DNA from: Omphalotus guepiniiformis
Lineage: Eukaryota; Basidiomycota; Agaricomycetes; Agaricales; Omphalotaceae
Direction of reading: 5' to 3'
Length of the DNA: 64,000 bases
Assembly (NCBI GenBank): GCA_028554645.1
Contig: JAQOOI010000022.1
Location: 1,116,001 to 1,180,000 of the forward strand
Of this stretch, positions 10,420 to 23,836 are shown piece by piece. The notes under the pieces are model-generated. The model was not told the DNA's origin, ran no database searches, and saw nothing but the letters and a program-made list of their open reading frames with translations. Positions within the stretch are counted from its first letter, which is position 1, and each line of letters opens with the position of its first letter. Made by a program: the position numbers and the translations under genes.

Positions 10420-10821
10420 TCATATCAAAGTCCTCTCCGAACGAATCACTTTGTAGCCCCGCTTTGCCCTTCTATCAAGAGTCTGCTGCTCTTTCGTTCG
10501 TACCAGATGTTCCGGAACATTTTCCACTTCCAGAAGCTCTTTGACCGCCAAGATCTTCCCTGCTACCTCAGGACCATGACGGTGGTATACTGTCTGCATG
10601 CGTCGATGTATGCCGAGAGCTTCTAGTGTCCCTTTCTTTCGGTCACCAAGAGATATAGCGGACCGGCGAAGTGTGATTTTGAAGTGTGTGTTTGGTGAAG
10701 GTTCGGATGATTGCGCGACTGGAGTAGAAGACCTCGTCGCGATTGAACGAATACTAAGGAAATGCTGTTTCGGACATGCTCTGGCAAGGCCAATAGCGTG
10801 GGGTAGCAATCTCGACGACAT
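10420..10821 (-). CDS. mitochondrial large-subunit ribosomal protein uL30m (L33 of yeast)
   Basis: This is a structural protein of the mitochondrial large ribosomal subunit. The frame of 133 residues starts at 10821 (MSSRLLPHAIGLARACPKQH), an Arg-rich, acid-free presequence. It is followed by FKITLRRSAISLGDRKKGTL, EALGIHRRMQTVYHRHGPEV and GKILAVKELLEVENV. That is the uL30 fold, with the invariant R-S-x-I-G/S-x-x-x-x-x-K-x-T-L and G-L/I-x-R-x-x-x-x-V pattern. A longer frame continues upstream, but the ATG at 10821 gives the expected targeting peptide. The gene is head to head with RIX7, with 184 bases between the two starts. Confidence 0.9.
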   Translation of the reverse strand: MSSRLLPHAIGLARACPKQHFLSIRSIATRSSTPVAQSSEPSPNTHFKITLRRSAISLGDRKKGTLEALGIHRRMQTVYHRHGPEVAGKILAVKELLEVENVPEHLVRTKEQQTLDRRAKRGYKVIRSERTLI

Positions 10822-11005
10822 GCTGTCTAGAAAATTATGAGAGATCTGTTCCAACAAAAGAAAGACTAAACTAAACTCACCGAAGCGGTCAAAGTACTTT
10901 GGCCAAGGGTTCAAGCAAAACACTTTGACGCCCAAAAGCATGATCGACCTCAATTTGACCAAACAAAGCTTTTTTCCCCAAGTACCTACTTGCTCCTTGC
11001 TACAA

Positions 11006-13663
<2,658 letters not shown>

Positions 13664-13807
13664 GATTGTGCTTGACATAGCCATATACTTATAATCATAA
13701 AGCTTAGGTATAACACATTTGCCTGTCTGAACTGCAGTAATGATTAGATTTAAATTTGGCGCTACATATTTAGAAATACAACGAAGACATGTTTAATTGC
13801 TGATCTA

Positions 13808-15176
13808 CTACTTCCGATTATTTTGCATGGCAAGGATTTGCACGAGACGAACGCTAGAGGACAAATTAGGCATCTCTTCTATCAACATCAAAAACATATA
13901 TTGACGCACAATATGTTAATCATATCAAGTTCAAGACCAATGGCTTCATTCATGGGGTCGCGCTTCATGAGACCCTGCTCCGCCAAACGGGCATGGTGCA
14001 AGATCTTTTGTGTGCTATACTATGTTGTGAGTAACAGTACAACATTCAAGAGTAACTGAACTCACTCGTATAGGACAAAACCACCAAAGAGAGCTAGTCC
14101 ACCATATAACGAAATAGCCTCTGTGACAGCAAGGCCTCGGACACCAAGAGGAAGTGCCATTGGTGCAAGGGAAGCAAGAGCGACAACAGTAATACCCGCC
14201 AGAAGGGGACCACCCATGTTCAAGTACTTGTCATTCCTAAAACAGATCAGATCGTGTCCTGGCACTCAAATAAATTGACTTATAGCTCACTTCGCGGTAG
14301 CACCGACGTAAGATAGAGATCCTACAATACCGCATGTGTAGAGAGCCGCACGGGAGAGAATTGCTGGACTGAACAAGAATAGAGGGCTAAGTGTGGCAGC
14401 TTGGAAAGCATTAAAACCCTGTAGTGAAATATCAATATCAAGAATCTTCCACGACAAAAGAATCACTTACGAGCCAGAACAAATGCTTCTGAACAGTCCT
14501 TTCCGGAGGTGTGTAGTAAGCACCCATCATAGTTCCGATACCGCCAACAAGACTGACACCAAGAACCAGCCCTGAAATGAAGACGCACTTAAGAAGCAAA
14601 ACACAGCATTGCGGTGCAGAAAAACACACAAGGATTGGCAGCCATTATTCGAAAGGCCAGTCCAGATTTGAACATGGTTCGTGCCGCTGTTACTGTTGTG
14701 AGCTGCTACAGTCATGTGTAAAAAATCACAGACATACCTAAGGCTGTGAGAACAAGTCCTCCTCCAGTATATTTGAAGCTGTCATGCAAATAGGATTGCT
14801 CTGCCACCGAAAGACCCTCTCGTGTTTCCCGATTCATCACGCCTTCAACTACGACCACGGCTCCAGCAACGCCAGCCTATCAAGAACAATCAAGTCAGAC
14901 TTATTGTTACCCTTCCAACGTCGTGAATCTTACAGCGGTCAATGCCATCCTTTGCCATGAGATGCTCGGGGCAGGTTGCACTAAAGGCGCACTACCGCCT
15001 TGCATGTAGGTCCGGGTATTCGGCATAAAACGCGAAGTGAAAGAACTTCGGGTGTTCCGTAAGACATTGGAACGGAATACACTGAAGCCTCTCTGAAGAG
15101 ACGGCTGTCGTGCAGGTATCTGAAAGATGCTAGAGGAGGTGAGAGGTCGAGCTACTGAGAGCCCTGCTCGCAACAT
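13808..15176 (-). CDS. BAX-inhibitor-1 family mitochondrial membrane protein (GHITM/TMBIM5-like)
   Basis: The likely role is an inner-mitochondrial-membrane channel or transporter of the TMBIM family, involved in cristae structure and ion balance in animals; the role in fungi is inferred. The N-terminus (MLRAGLSVARPLTSSSIFQI) is a mitochondrial presequence. Hydrophobic segments follow in separate exons: AGVAGAVVVVEG, FRIMAANPW, LVLGVSLVGGIGTMMGAYY, GGPLLAGITVVALASLAPM and LYGGLALFGGFVLYD. The conserved end DTQKILHHARL is followed by GLELDMINIF. The last exon, joined after an intron at about 13855-13911, encodes VRLVQILAMQNNRK and the stop at 13808-13810. The order of segments and the family signature give about 330 residues, normal for GHITM. 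Confidence 0.88.
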
Positions 15177-15238
15177 GGTGAGTGGTTAAATGAAAAGTGA
15201 GGATTTGAGCTTTGCCGGAACTTTCTCGACTTCGTACC

Positions 15239-15244
15239 TATATA
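15239..15244 (-). promoter_or_regulatory. TATA-like element of the GHITM-like gene
   Basis: The minus strand reads TTTATATAGG about 63 bases before the ATG at 15176, a position compatible with a core promoter. It lies between this gene and the 3' end of the WD40 gene upstream. Confidence 0.35.
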
Positions 15245-15334
15245 AACATTTCCTGCCGAGCCTACGTCATAACTTCCGGCGACTGCCGAAGCCTCCTTGA
15301 ACGGCAAAATACAGTATTACTATTACACGTACAT

Positions 15335-17558
15335 TCATACAGAATCTCTAATAGTTGGTATCCTGCATATATCGATCACTCCCACCTTCTGACATTCCAA
15401 AGCCATAGCTAGACGGTCGATCTTGCCCTCCTTATGGCCTTGCCAGTCGATCTCAAATACACCAGGCTTGTCAGGTCCAGCAAACCATGACCATATTTTA
15501 TCATGGTCCTTGAGATTATATACGATCAGAACATTGTCGACGGAATGTCTATGACACGAAACATAAGCTTACCTTGAGATTATATACATGCAGCCAGCCG
15601 TCTCCGCCACCGGTGGCCATCCATAAATTATTCGGACTGATAGACAGTGCGTACACAGGGCGTTTGTGATCCGCAAAGGCATGTAAGCACTCTCCGGTGA
15701 CAGAGTCCCAAAGGCGTGTAGCACCGTCAAAAGAACCCCTATACGATTTGAAGCAAAATTAGTTCGATAAAGGCAGCATCTGTAAGATAAAAACATACGT
15801 TGCGATTAGCTCATTCTTGATTCCGGGTAAGGTATACCATCCTATAGTACTGACAGCGTGCTTGTGGCCACCAAGGATCGTAACTTGGTCGGATCCAGCA
15901 CTTAATCCCGGGATAGCGTCTGCTTCAGATTGAGGAGATATATTGGAAACGCTCCATATTCTAGTAGTCCGGTCATCCGAGCATGATGCTAGACGCGTTC
16001 TCGACGGGTTGCACTTGATCTGATTGATTTCGTCTTTGTGGCCCCTGGTATCAGTTCAAGTATCAAAAGAGAACTTGCAAAACGCGCGAATGACTATACC
16101 CAAATGTTTTGATTGACTTTTCTTCGTCTATGCTCATAATGTGCACCAGTCGATCAGCACCACAACTTGCGAACATGCTGTCGCTGATCCAATCAACATC
16201 TAAACAGCATTCTGAAAATTAAACTAAGTTTGATAGCGTTCAAACTTGGTAAGAGAACATGAAAACCTTGATGACTCTGATATTGTCGATGTAAACGTTT
16301 GGCTTCAACGTCCCATAGACAAGCACTTCCATCAAGACTTGCTGTCAGTAGCCAGCGACCAGAAGGAGAAAATCTAGTGGTAAATATTGGACCCTGTTCA
16401 TGATATTAGAAACGTATCATACCACTGATATAAATATAAATCGTACCTGATGTAGAGAATTCTGGAAATATATTTGTCCCGAAGTATCACATATTCGGAG
16501 AATGCAGTCGTAAGAAGCGATGGCTAGCAGAGTGCCCTCTGGATTCCAACTGAGAGAAGTCATATCACTCGAATCCTTCGCGGAGAATGGCCCAATTGTC
16601 ACGGTTTCTCCAGGGGACGAGCTTGAATCCGTGGGATCAGGCAAGTCCCAAATTTTGACCGTTGCATCCTTCGATCTAAGGTGTAGCATGTACAAGACCG
16701 AAACGAAGACACATGTACAGATGAACCTACCCTGTGGCTACCAGGTTGTACTTGACGGGATTGAACGCGCACACAAAAATCTAAAAAGCTGTCAGAACAA
16801 CTGCTTACTGGTGATATGCGGCAATGTAAGTACTTCAGATTTATGCCCCGATAACAGGCTAATAGCATCGGGATCCGTGACATCGTCAACAGGTCCCTGC
16901 GCCAGCGGCCGTGCAGGTTTAGCAACGACTTTCTTAGTCGCAGTCGGCTTCGCCTTACCTTTGGCTAATGACCGTCAGCAGAATAGAGAAGTTGCGCGAA
17001 GTCAACGCACATTCTGAAGAAGAATCGACATCCATCTCATCTGGGTCCCGGCGGAGGCGCTTCTCCGAAGGGTTCTCGTTTCCGGGCGGCGAACTGGCCT
17101 TTCTCTTAGCAGAAAGATCCTGGGTGGCGTTCATTGGGACTGGTAGCACTTGAACAACAGGAGTTGGAGCAATCGGAACAATTGACGGAGCAACGAATGG
17201 TTGAGGTTCGGGAGGCGTCAGAGAACAAACGTGGGGTTCAAGTAGCGAAAAGCAAGCTTTGCAATTAGCAGCAAGTTCCCCCCCTTGGAAATGGGACTCG
17301 ACTTCCAGGTAGAGAAGCGCCTTGCTCAAGAGTTCTACCAACTCTCCTCGAGGAATATGCTTGGCAAAAGATGGTGATCTTTCAAGTTGGGCTTCCTTGA
17401 CCAAGGTGTACGCTGAATGTTCGAATCCTACGGAAAGTGACAATTAGTGAATATGAATAAGACACGTGGAAAGAAGAAGGGATACCAGAGTCTCTGAAGT
17501 AGGAATATATAAGACGATTAATCTCGTCCGATGTTATTTGGATCGGATTGAGTCCCAT
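15335..17558 (-). CDS. LisH-WD40 co-repressor subunit (TBL1/TBLR1, yeast Sif2-like)
   Basis: Proteins of this family are scaffold subunits of histone deacetylase complexes (Set3C in yeast, NCoR/SMRT in animals). Exon 1 starts MGLNPIQITSDEINRLIYSY and, after an intron at about 17431-17487, continues GFEHSAYTLVKEAQLE. This is a LisH dimerisation helix pair as in TBL1. A linker carries a nuclear signal (EKRLRRDP) and acidic DEMDVDSSSE. A C-terminal WD40 propeller of about eight repeats follows, with blades such as ATVKIWDLPDP, MTSLSWNPEGTLLAIASYD and a late HKDEINQI-type blade. The last residues RIPTIRDSV end at 15335-15337. Many short introns split the propeller. The start is 202 bases from the divergent DCAF11-like gene. 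Confidence 0.85.
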
Positions 17559-17760
17559 GGAGAAGGGATAGTAAGTAGGGAAGAGAAACTCAAAGCCGAC
17601 GAGAAGCCGTTCAAGTCCAAGAAAGTTGTTTATTTGTTTGTACAGTTATCTCCGTGCTCACTCGATCCGGACCGGTGCTCCGGGATCGAGAAACAGCCGA
17701 TCGGGGTGACTTTGCAGGCACATCATCACAGCTTACTATTCACTTCTCCTCCACCAGGAC

Positions 17761-20288
17761 ATGGACCAGAATAATGAACAGGTGAATCAGAGCCAGTCTC
17801 ACTCAAATTCACCTCAAGGCAATCCAGTTCGGAGCGATTTCTCTATCTTGTTCCGTATGGCTGTTTCTGAAACTCTCTTTCATCAGTGGCCAACTAATTC
17901 CATTATCAATTCATAGGTCTCCTTGCCGCTCGTACCGCGTCACCTGGAGTTAATCTCGATACTCGCACTCTTGCAGTTGAAGCTATGGAAGACCTACTCA
18001 GAGGTGACTCTGGAAACCATGAAACGGACGAAGAAGATGGGAATGAGCATGCGGCAAACGCGGATGCTGATGAGGACGACCCAGACTGGATCGACGACGA
18101 CGACAGAGCTGCTGATATGGACGACGTGGATGATGACCTGTATGCTCCTCATAGACGCAATCCGTTTCCCCCATCTACTTCGCCTGAACCTGCCGGCATA
18201 AATCTCATCAAGAGTGGAGAATTTGGACGAGCTGGACCGAAGCTTCGTTCACGCAGGAATGACAAAAACCTTGCAAGCGTTATCAATCGTCGACTTCTGC
18301 GACCTCATCTCGCATTGTTCAAGGAAGATCTTGCCAGCGTACTTCCTTCATCATTGATTCCCTGAAATAATCTTACCATTCGACTGCAGGACCTTGTGCC
18401 TAACTCCCATGGCGTGGTGGTGGCAAACTACGGAGCCAATATATACTCTGCTCAATATTCTAACGGTCAGTTATGTGCCGGTAGGGTATCTAGACTGTTT
18501 CTCACTTGACGTGTCCAGATTCCTCCTTCTTTTACACATGCTCTCAAGGCAAGTTGTCCTCTAATACGTGAGCCTGGTTTGGCTTATCAAGTCCCAGATT
18601 TTCGTCTTCATATCTATGACACGACGTCTCCTCCTCAGCTTGGGCGAAGAACGGCTGATCCATATGATCCATATTTGCAAACCACTATGAAAGTCAACAG
18701 GAGTATTCAAGGCCAACATGGAAGATGGACGATCACTGATGCCAATCTGTCCCCGGACAATCAACGGTGAATAGCGCACTAATGACCAATGACCGCCATC
18801 ACTGATACATGTGATCCGAACAGAATTATATACTCTTCTATAGTAAGACTAAACTCACACGGGAATCATTTCTCTACTAACGGTGGCTGCAGACTTCCAC
18901 GGCATACATATGTAATACTATGGATGACAATCCAACACAAGTTCCCATCCCTTTCCACGACGCAAGGGGCCGAACTGATCAATACTATGATTCGGGTCCC
19001 GGTTCATTCGGCATCTTCAGCTGCAGATTCTCTGCGGATGGTAATGAAGTCATCGCCGGTGGTAGAGGACATCTCTTTGGTAAGGACTGTCAAAAGTTAA
19101 GGCGGAATAGCTTTTGATACCGTTCATAGTGTATGACTTACTCGCCAACAAACGCAGCGTCAAGATCAAAGCGCACAACGATGACATCAATAGTTGCTGC
19201 TGGGCTGATTCTGCTTCAGGCAATGTGTTGGTTAGCGCATCCGATGATAGCTTCCTGAAGGTTTGGTGTGTGCCTTGTCCCTCCTCGAGTAGCAGATGCT
19301 GATATTGAAACAGGGATAGACGGTCGCTGGGGGCTTCACCAAAGCCTTCGGGTGTACTCATTGGCCATACCGAAGGTCTTACTTATGTGTCTGCAAAGGG
19401 AGATGGCCGTTATATCGTTTCCAATGGTAAAGATCAAGCTATGCGACTCTGGGACTTGCGCAAGATGCGAAGTAGCGCTGAGTTTGAACGAGTTGCTGAC
19501 ATTGACTATGGAGCGCCGAACTTTGACTATCGGTTCGTGAGCCTATGAACTGACACTGCTATTTTCTGACACTGATCTAAGCTACGAAAGTTATCCTATT
19601 TACCCCAAGCCGAGATACCGGGCACACCCTCAGGATTGTAGCGTCATGACATACAGAGGCCACTCTGTTTTGATGACGCTGATTCGCTGCCATTTTTCAC
19701 CTGCAGAAACAACTGGAGGACAGTATCTCTACTCTGGTTCAGCAGATGGAAGAATTCATGTATGTTTGTTTCTCGTCACATCGCTCTCTGTTGCCAATTT
19801 GAATCCGCTGTCATGTAGATCTGGTCACTTGACGGGACGATAGTTCAAGTTCTTGATCGCAAGAACAGTCTTCGCTTTGGGGTAGACTCTAGTGGTCCTG
19901 AATATACGAACCGTGCCAACTCTCATGTCAATCGCGCAGCTTGTGTAAGAGATGTCAGCTGGCACTCGCAGGTTCGTCTTTTTCTTAAGGAACTCCGACT
20001 TTTTCGATATAGTCTGACATTGTCTTTCAGCAACCTGTACTCATGAGTGCAGCTTGGGAGAGCAGTCGATCTGGCAGTACTCTAGCCAGACATGAGTGGA
20101 AGGGACTTTCAAAATTGTCTAACTCCTTGGAAGATTGGAACGAAAAGAGGGTTCAGCAAAGGCCGGATGTTGAAGTCGCGGGACGCAGGACAAGTAGAAC
20201 ACGATCGTTAAGAACGCGGAATCTACTTATGCCTGGTACCTACTTTGCCGCTGCCGACGATAGCGACGATGAAGACTTTGAGCTTTGA
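17761..20288 (+). CDS. DCAF11/LEC14B-type WD40 protein, CUL4-DDB1 substrate receptor
   Basis: DCAF11 homologues are thought to present substrates to CUL4-DDB1 ubiquitin ligases. The start MDQNNEQVNQSQSHSN is followed by an acidic DEDDPDWIDDDDR region and KNLASVINRRLLRPHLA. The propeller contains HGVVVANYGANIYSAQYSN, FRLHIYDTTSPP, GRWTITDANLSPDNQR, FGIFSCRFSADGNEVIAGG, DDINSCCWADSASGNVLVSA and MTYRGHSVLMTLIRCHFSP. The order and wording of these blades match DCAF11/LEC14B. After the propeller come ARHEWKGLSKLSNSLEDWNE and a basic then acidic tail. At least nine short introns are needed. It forms a divergent pair with the TBL1-like gene; both encode WD40 proteins but of different families. Confidence 0.85.
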
Positions 20289-20470
20289 ATTCGAGGCCTG
20301 TAGAGTCATAGAGTGAACGCTTCCGTCTGTGTTTGTATCATGTATCCCCTTACTCACATCAGAGAAGAGGAATCTGTACCTACTAGTTGTTACTGGAATA
20401 GGAATGCAAAGCTGTGCTATTACATAGTAAACTCGCCCCTCTTCCGTGTTTTCACCCAGCAACTCCCATC

Positions 20471-21437
20471 ATGACTGTCACACCTTCCAATGGCTTTCCA
20501 GACGGATATTTCATCATTCGGTCGGTAGCTAATTGTCGATTAATGGACGTCGGGGCCGATGAAATGGAGGATGGAACTGAGGTTCTCTTGTGGCCGGAGA
20601 AAGAGACCTCCTTAGTCGAAAGTACGCAGTGAAACCGTCATCGTCTCACCACACTCTCATAGAAATGATTAGGTCGACGGTCGCCCGATGCTAACAACCA
20701 GGTAGCTTATGAGCTTCCAGTTTACTAGGAGAATTTGGTCTCTCTGACGACTCGATCAACATTTCTAGGTATACTTTATTGACACGTCTGGTGCCTTGTG
20801 CTCGAGATCTTCTGGACATGCGATTGACGTCGAAGGTATGAACAATATGAAAATCCCAATGAAGCTCACCCATTCAAATAATGGCTCGATGTGTTTAGGA
20901 GATCGACTTGTTCTGCGTCACAGGCGCCCAGTCTCGCTCCCGTTTCCAAACAGCTATGCGCATCCTCTCCCTAAATTCATCTATTCTAAGGAGACTGGTG
21001 AAATCACGTTACAATTCGCCTGTGATCCAACGTACCCTTCTTCGTCAACTTCAAGTTCTAACGCGTGGAAACGAAACACATATGTTCTCGCTACGATACC
21101 GATACGCAAACCAAGAACTTTGATTGACAATGCCTCTGCTTTCATCTCTTCTGCTCTTACTTCACCTCTTTCTCTTCTTGCTGGATCAAGCAACACAGCA
21201 ACGCCGGAAGATGTGGCTAGCAATGGAATCGATCTGGCTGAAGATGAAGTTTTGGAAACTGAACGTGGAGAAGAAGCGGAAGCAGATGATTCGCCTGAGC
21301 TACGAAGGGATGTGCGTGTATTGACGATTCATAACAAGTCTACGGATGATTTGGAGCTGGGTGAGAAGGCTAAGAATCGAAGGCGATGGCAGATCATTCA
21401 ACTGCGCACAGTCAACAGACGAACAGGAGGCGATTGA
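20471..21437 (+). CDS. ricin-B-fold (beta-trefoil) protein, likely carbohydrate-binding
   Basis: The start MTVTPSNGFPDGYFIIRSVA opens directly into a beta-trefoil repeat (RLMDVGADEMEDGTEVLLWP). After an intron at about 20620-20680 come DANNQ and then, after another, FYVDTSGALCSRSSGHAIDV, a second trefoil strand set with the usual G-x-A-I-D-V. LVLRHRRPVSLPFPNSYAHP and PKFIYSKETGEITLQFACDP complete the fold. The rest is a disordered acidic region and a basic C-terminus, RRWQIIQLRTV. There is no signal peptide, so the protein is probably cytosolic, unlike secreted lectins. Similar one-domain proteins are common in agaricomycetes, with no assigned function. Nothing resembles a toxin A chain. Confidence 0.7.
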
Positions 21438-21888
21438 AACTTGGAGCTTGGAGTTTTACTTCCTGATATTCCTGTGTTAATTGAATGTTTTTCTTCTAGT
21501 ATTGTATGTACAATTGTACGATTGTAACATAATGAACTAAATGTAATGCGAGTTCATCTCTTTTTAACCCAACCACTTCTCTCTTCACTCACTTTGAAAA
21601 CACAACATCGAACCATTCTGTAACCTCCAATCTAATATCACTCACTTCAATGCTTCCCAAGTCTTTTGCTTCCTCTTCCCCTCAAGAGCACCTAGAGAAT
21701 CCGATGCACAGTACACGCCTTTGACAATTGAGCGGGAAGGTCAACCGTCGTTTGTGTAGCTTGCTTGGATTTGTACATAGTTTCAGTAAAAGTTCATGCG
21801 CATGCCATGCTTCTATGTTACATAAATACGGCATAAATACGCATTACTATTACTAACAGGCGGAAAGGATTTCTTCAGTCCGAGTTCA
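21438..21888. other. intergenic, no gene seen
   Basis: This interval contains the 3' end of the ricin-B gene and the promoter of the agmatinase-like gene. There are AT-rich stretches at about 21478-21540 and a near-duplicated ATAAATACG at about 21823-21841, but no coding signal. Confidence 0.4.
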
Positions 21889-23648
21889 ATGGGTAGACTA
21901 TTCGTCTTGCTTCTGATCCATTTTGCTCTTGCTCTTGCTCACCATCACCATCACACTCAACAAACATTCGAGGAACCCGATCCCACTTGGTTACAGAAAT
22001 ACGGCCAGCAGATCGATCAACCATTCTCCGGACCTTTGTCCTTTTCACATCTACCATACACTCGCTGCTTAGAAGATGAAGATGCTCAGTTCGATATCGC
22101 TATCTTGGGTGTACCATTTGATACTGGTGTAACTTATAGACCGGGTGCAAGCCTCTACATACCTAGACGCTGAGCGAAATCACTTATCGTCGGTTTTGAT
22201 GTAGTGCACGTTTTGGCCCGTATGCCATTCGATCTGGGAGCCGTAGGCAACGAGAAGCGCGAGGATATACCATGTCTTGGAGGAACAATCCATACGAACA
22301 AGGTGTGAAGATACTCGATTGCGGAGATGTGAGTAACACGTACATTTGTTCTGCGTCTGCTGCTTTACCTTCTGACAACAGGTACCTGTTAATCCCTTCG
22401 ATAATGCGCTCGCGGTCGATCAAATGGAGGTCGCATATTCTACCCTATTGAACAGACCGATCGCGACGCCAAGCAAGGTAAACCCAGCCTTGAGTTCTAC
22501 TGGTCATCCCCGTATTGTCAGGTCGGCTGTTCCTTGTTGTTTCTCTTTCGCGCTGCTTAATTTTCAGGAACCGGTAGCCTCGGTGGGGATCATACCATTG
22601 TACGTCCTCATTCCGCTCTCAGATAGGAAGACAGTGTTCTACATTGCTACTCCGTTCCAGGTCCTTCCCATTTTGCGCGCTCTCAACAAAGTATATGGAC
22701 CCATCTCTGTCATTCATTTCGACGCGCATCTGGTATGCCTGCGCGAATTCCTCACTTTCAACCCGATGTTCATAAATCTGGCCTCCTTAGGACACTTGGA
22801 ACGGATACCCTGGCTCAATTTCGCAGCAGTCGCGTGTAACACACGGAACATTCTTTCACATCGCACAGGAGGAAGGTTTGATGACGAACACCAGCGTTCA
22901 TGCTGGCATTCGATGCAAACTCGGAGTTCGTGAAATTTCCTCACTTGAGTGTGAGACTCACCAATGATTCAATGAGTACAGGGAGAAGTCGACCTCGAGC
23001 ACGATCAAGCCGTCGGGTTTCAGCTGATCTCAACGGATGACATCGATGACCTGGGAATCCCAGAAATTGTCCGCCGCATCCGTAAGAGAGTGGGCGACAC
23101 TCCCGTATACCTGAGGTGAGGCGAGTCTCTGAACACTATACTTGATGGCTTACTTTTGTACAGTTTGGATATAGACGTTATAGGTATTTACTCTTCTTCA
23201 CGTTTAGAGCAACGTCTGGACTCATGCTGCGGTCTGCAAGATCCTGGCCTAGCACCTGCCAGTCAGTTTTATCTACGCTGTTGTCTGATACTGAGCTTGA
23301 TATAAGTTTCCAGCTGGAACCCCTGAAGCTGGAGGATGGACGACACGTGAAGTCAAGCGTATTCTCCGTGGACTTGCAGGGCTTAACTTCGTGTAAGGCG
23401 CTGTTGCTCACCTCTCTTATGAAAATATCACTCATCAGATGCACAGTGGCGCTGATATCGTGGAAGTCTCACCCTCGTATGATAACGGTAAGTCTTGCTG
23501 TTGCTGTTTATACCTCCATGGTTGAGCCGACCACTTTGTAGCTGAAATCACTGGAATAGCTGCTGCGGATCTAGTTCATGATTTCCTTTCAATGTTGTTG
23601 TCCCAAAAGCCGCCTGTACATGAGAGACATATTGTAGATGAACTTTAG
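21889..23648 (+). CDS. secreted agmatinase/ureohydrolase, one anomalous exon junction
   Basis: Ureohydrolases of this type use a binuclear manganese centre to split guanidino compounds such as agmatine into urea and an amine. The N-terminus MGRLFVLLLIHFALALAHH is a signal peptide followed by five histidines. Conserved parts in order are FDIAILGVPFDTGVTYRPGA, RFGPYAIRSGSRR, GSLGGDHTI (metal His), ISVIHFDAHLDTW (metal Asp/His), THGTFFHIAQEEG, LSLDIDVIDPG (metal Asp) and TGTPEAGGWTTREV. The stop follows VHERHIVDEL at 23646-23648. About eight introns are clear and in phase. The exception is the junction at about 22146-22204, where PGA|RFGP cannot be joined in frame by any GT-AG or GC-AG pair I can find. 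All metal ligands are present, so an active enzyme is likely if that junction is resolved. Confidence 0.8.
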
Positions 23649-23836
23649 TTCAGATCAGATCTGTATTCATCTACGTTTTTCAAAGTAGTAAGCAAGTCCT
23701 TCAGGGTATGTTAAACTAATACATCGTGAAGAGGGTCGTGGTAGCACATGAACAAACGACAGAAGCAAAAAGAGTAATAATAAGATATTTAATGCAAACT
23801 TGGTCCATATGAATCAAAAGAAAATCAGAACTGCAA

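Noticed and set aside
20471..21437. Reading the ricin-B-fold protein as a toxin
   Set aside because: Only the lectin-type trefoil is present, with no catalytic A chain and no signal peptide. The fold alone is common in harmless fungal proteins.
21945..21961. His5 run in the agmatinase-like protein as an expression-tag artefact
   Set aside because: It sits within a natural signal-peptide context with mixed CAC/CAT codons and fungal introns downstream, so it is native sequence.
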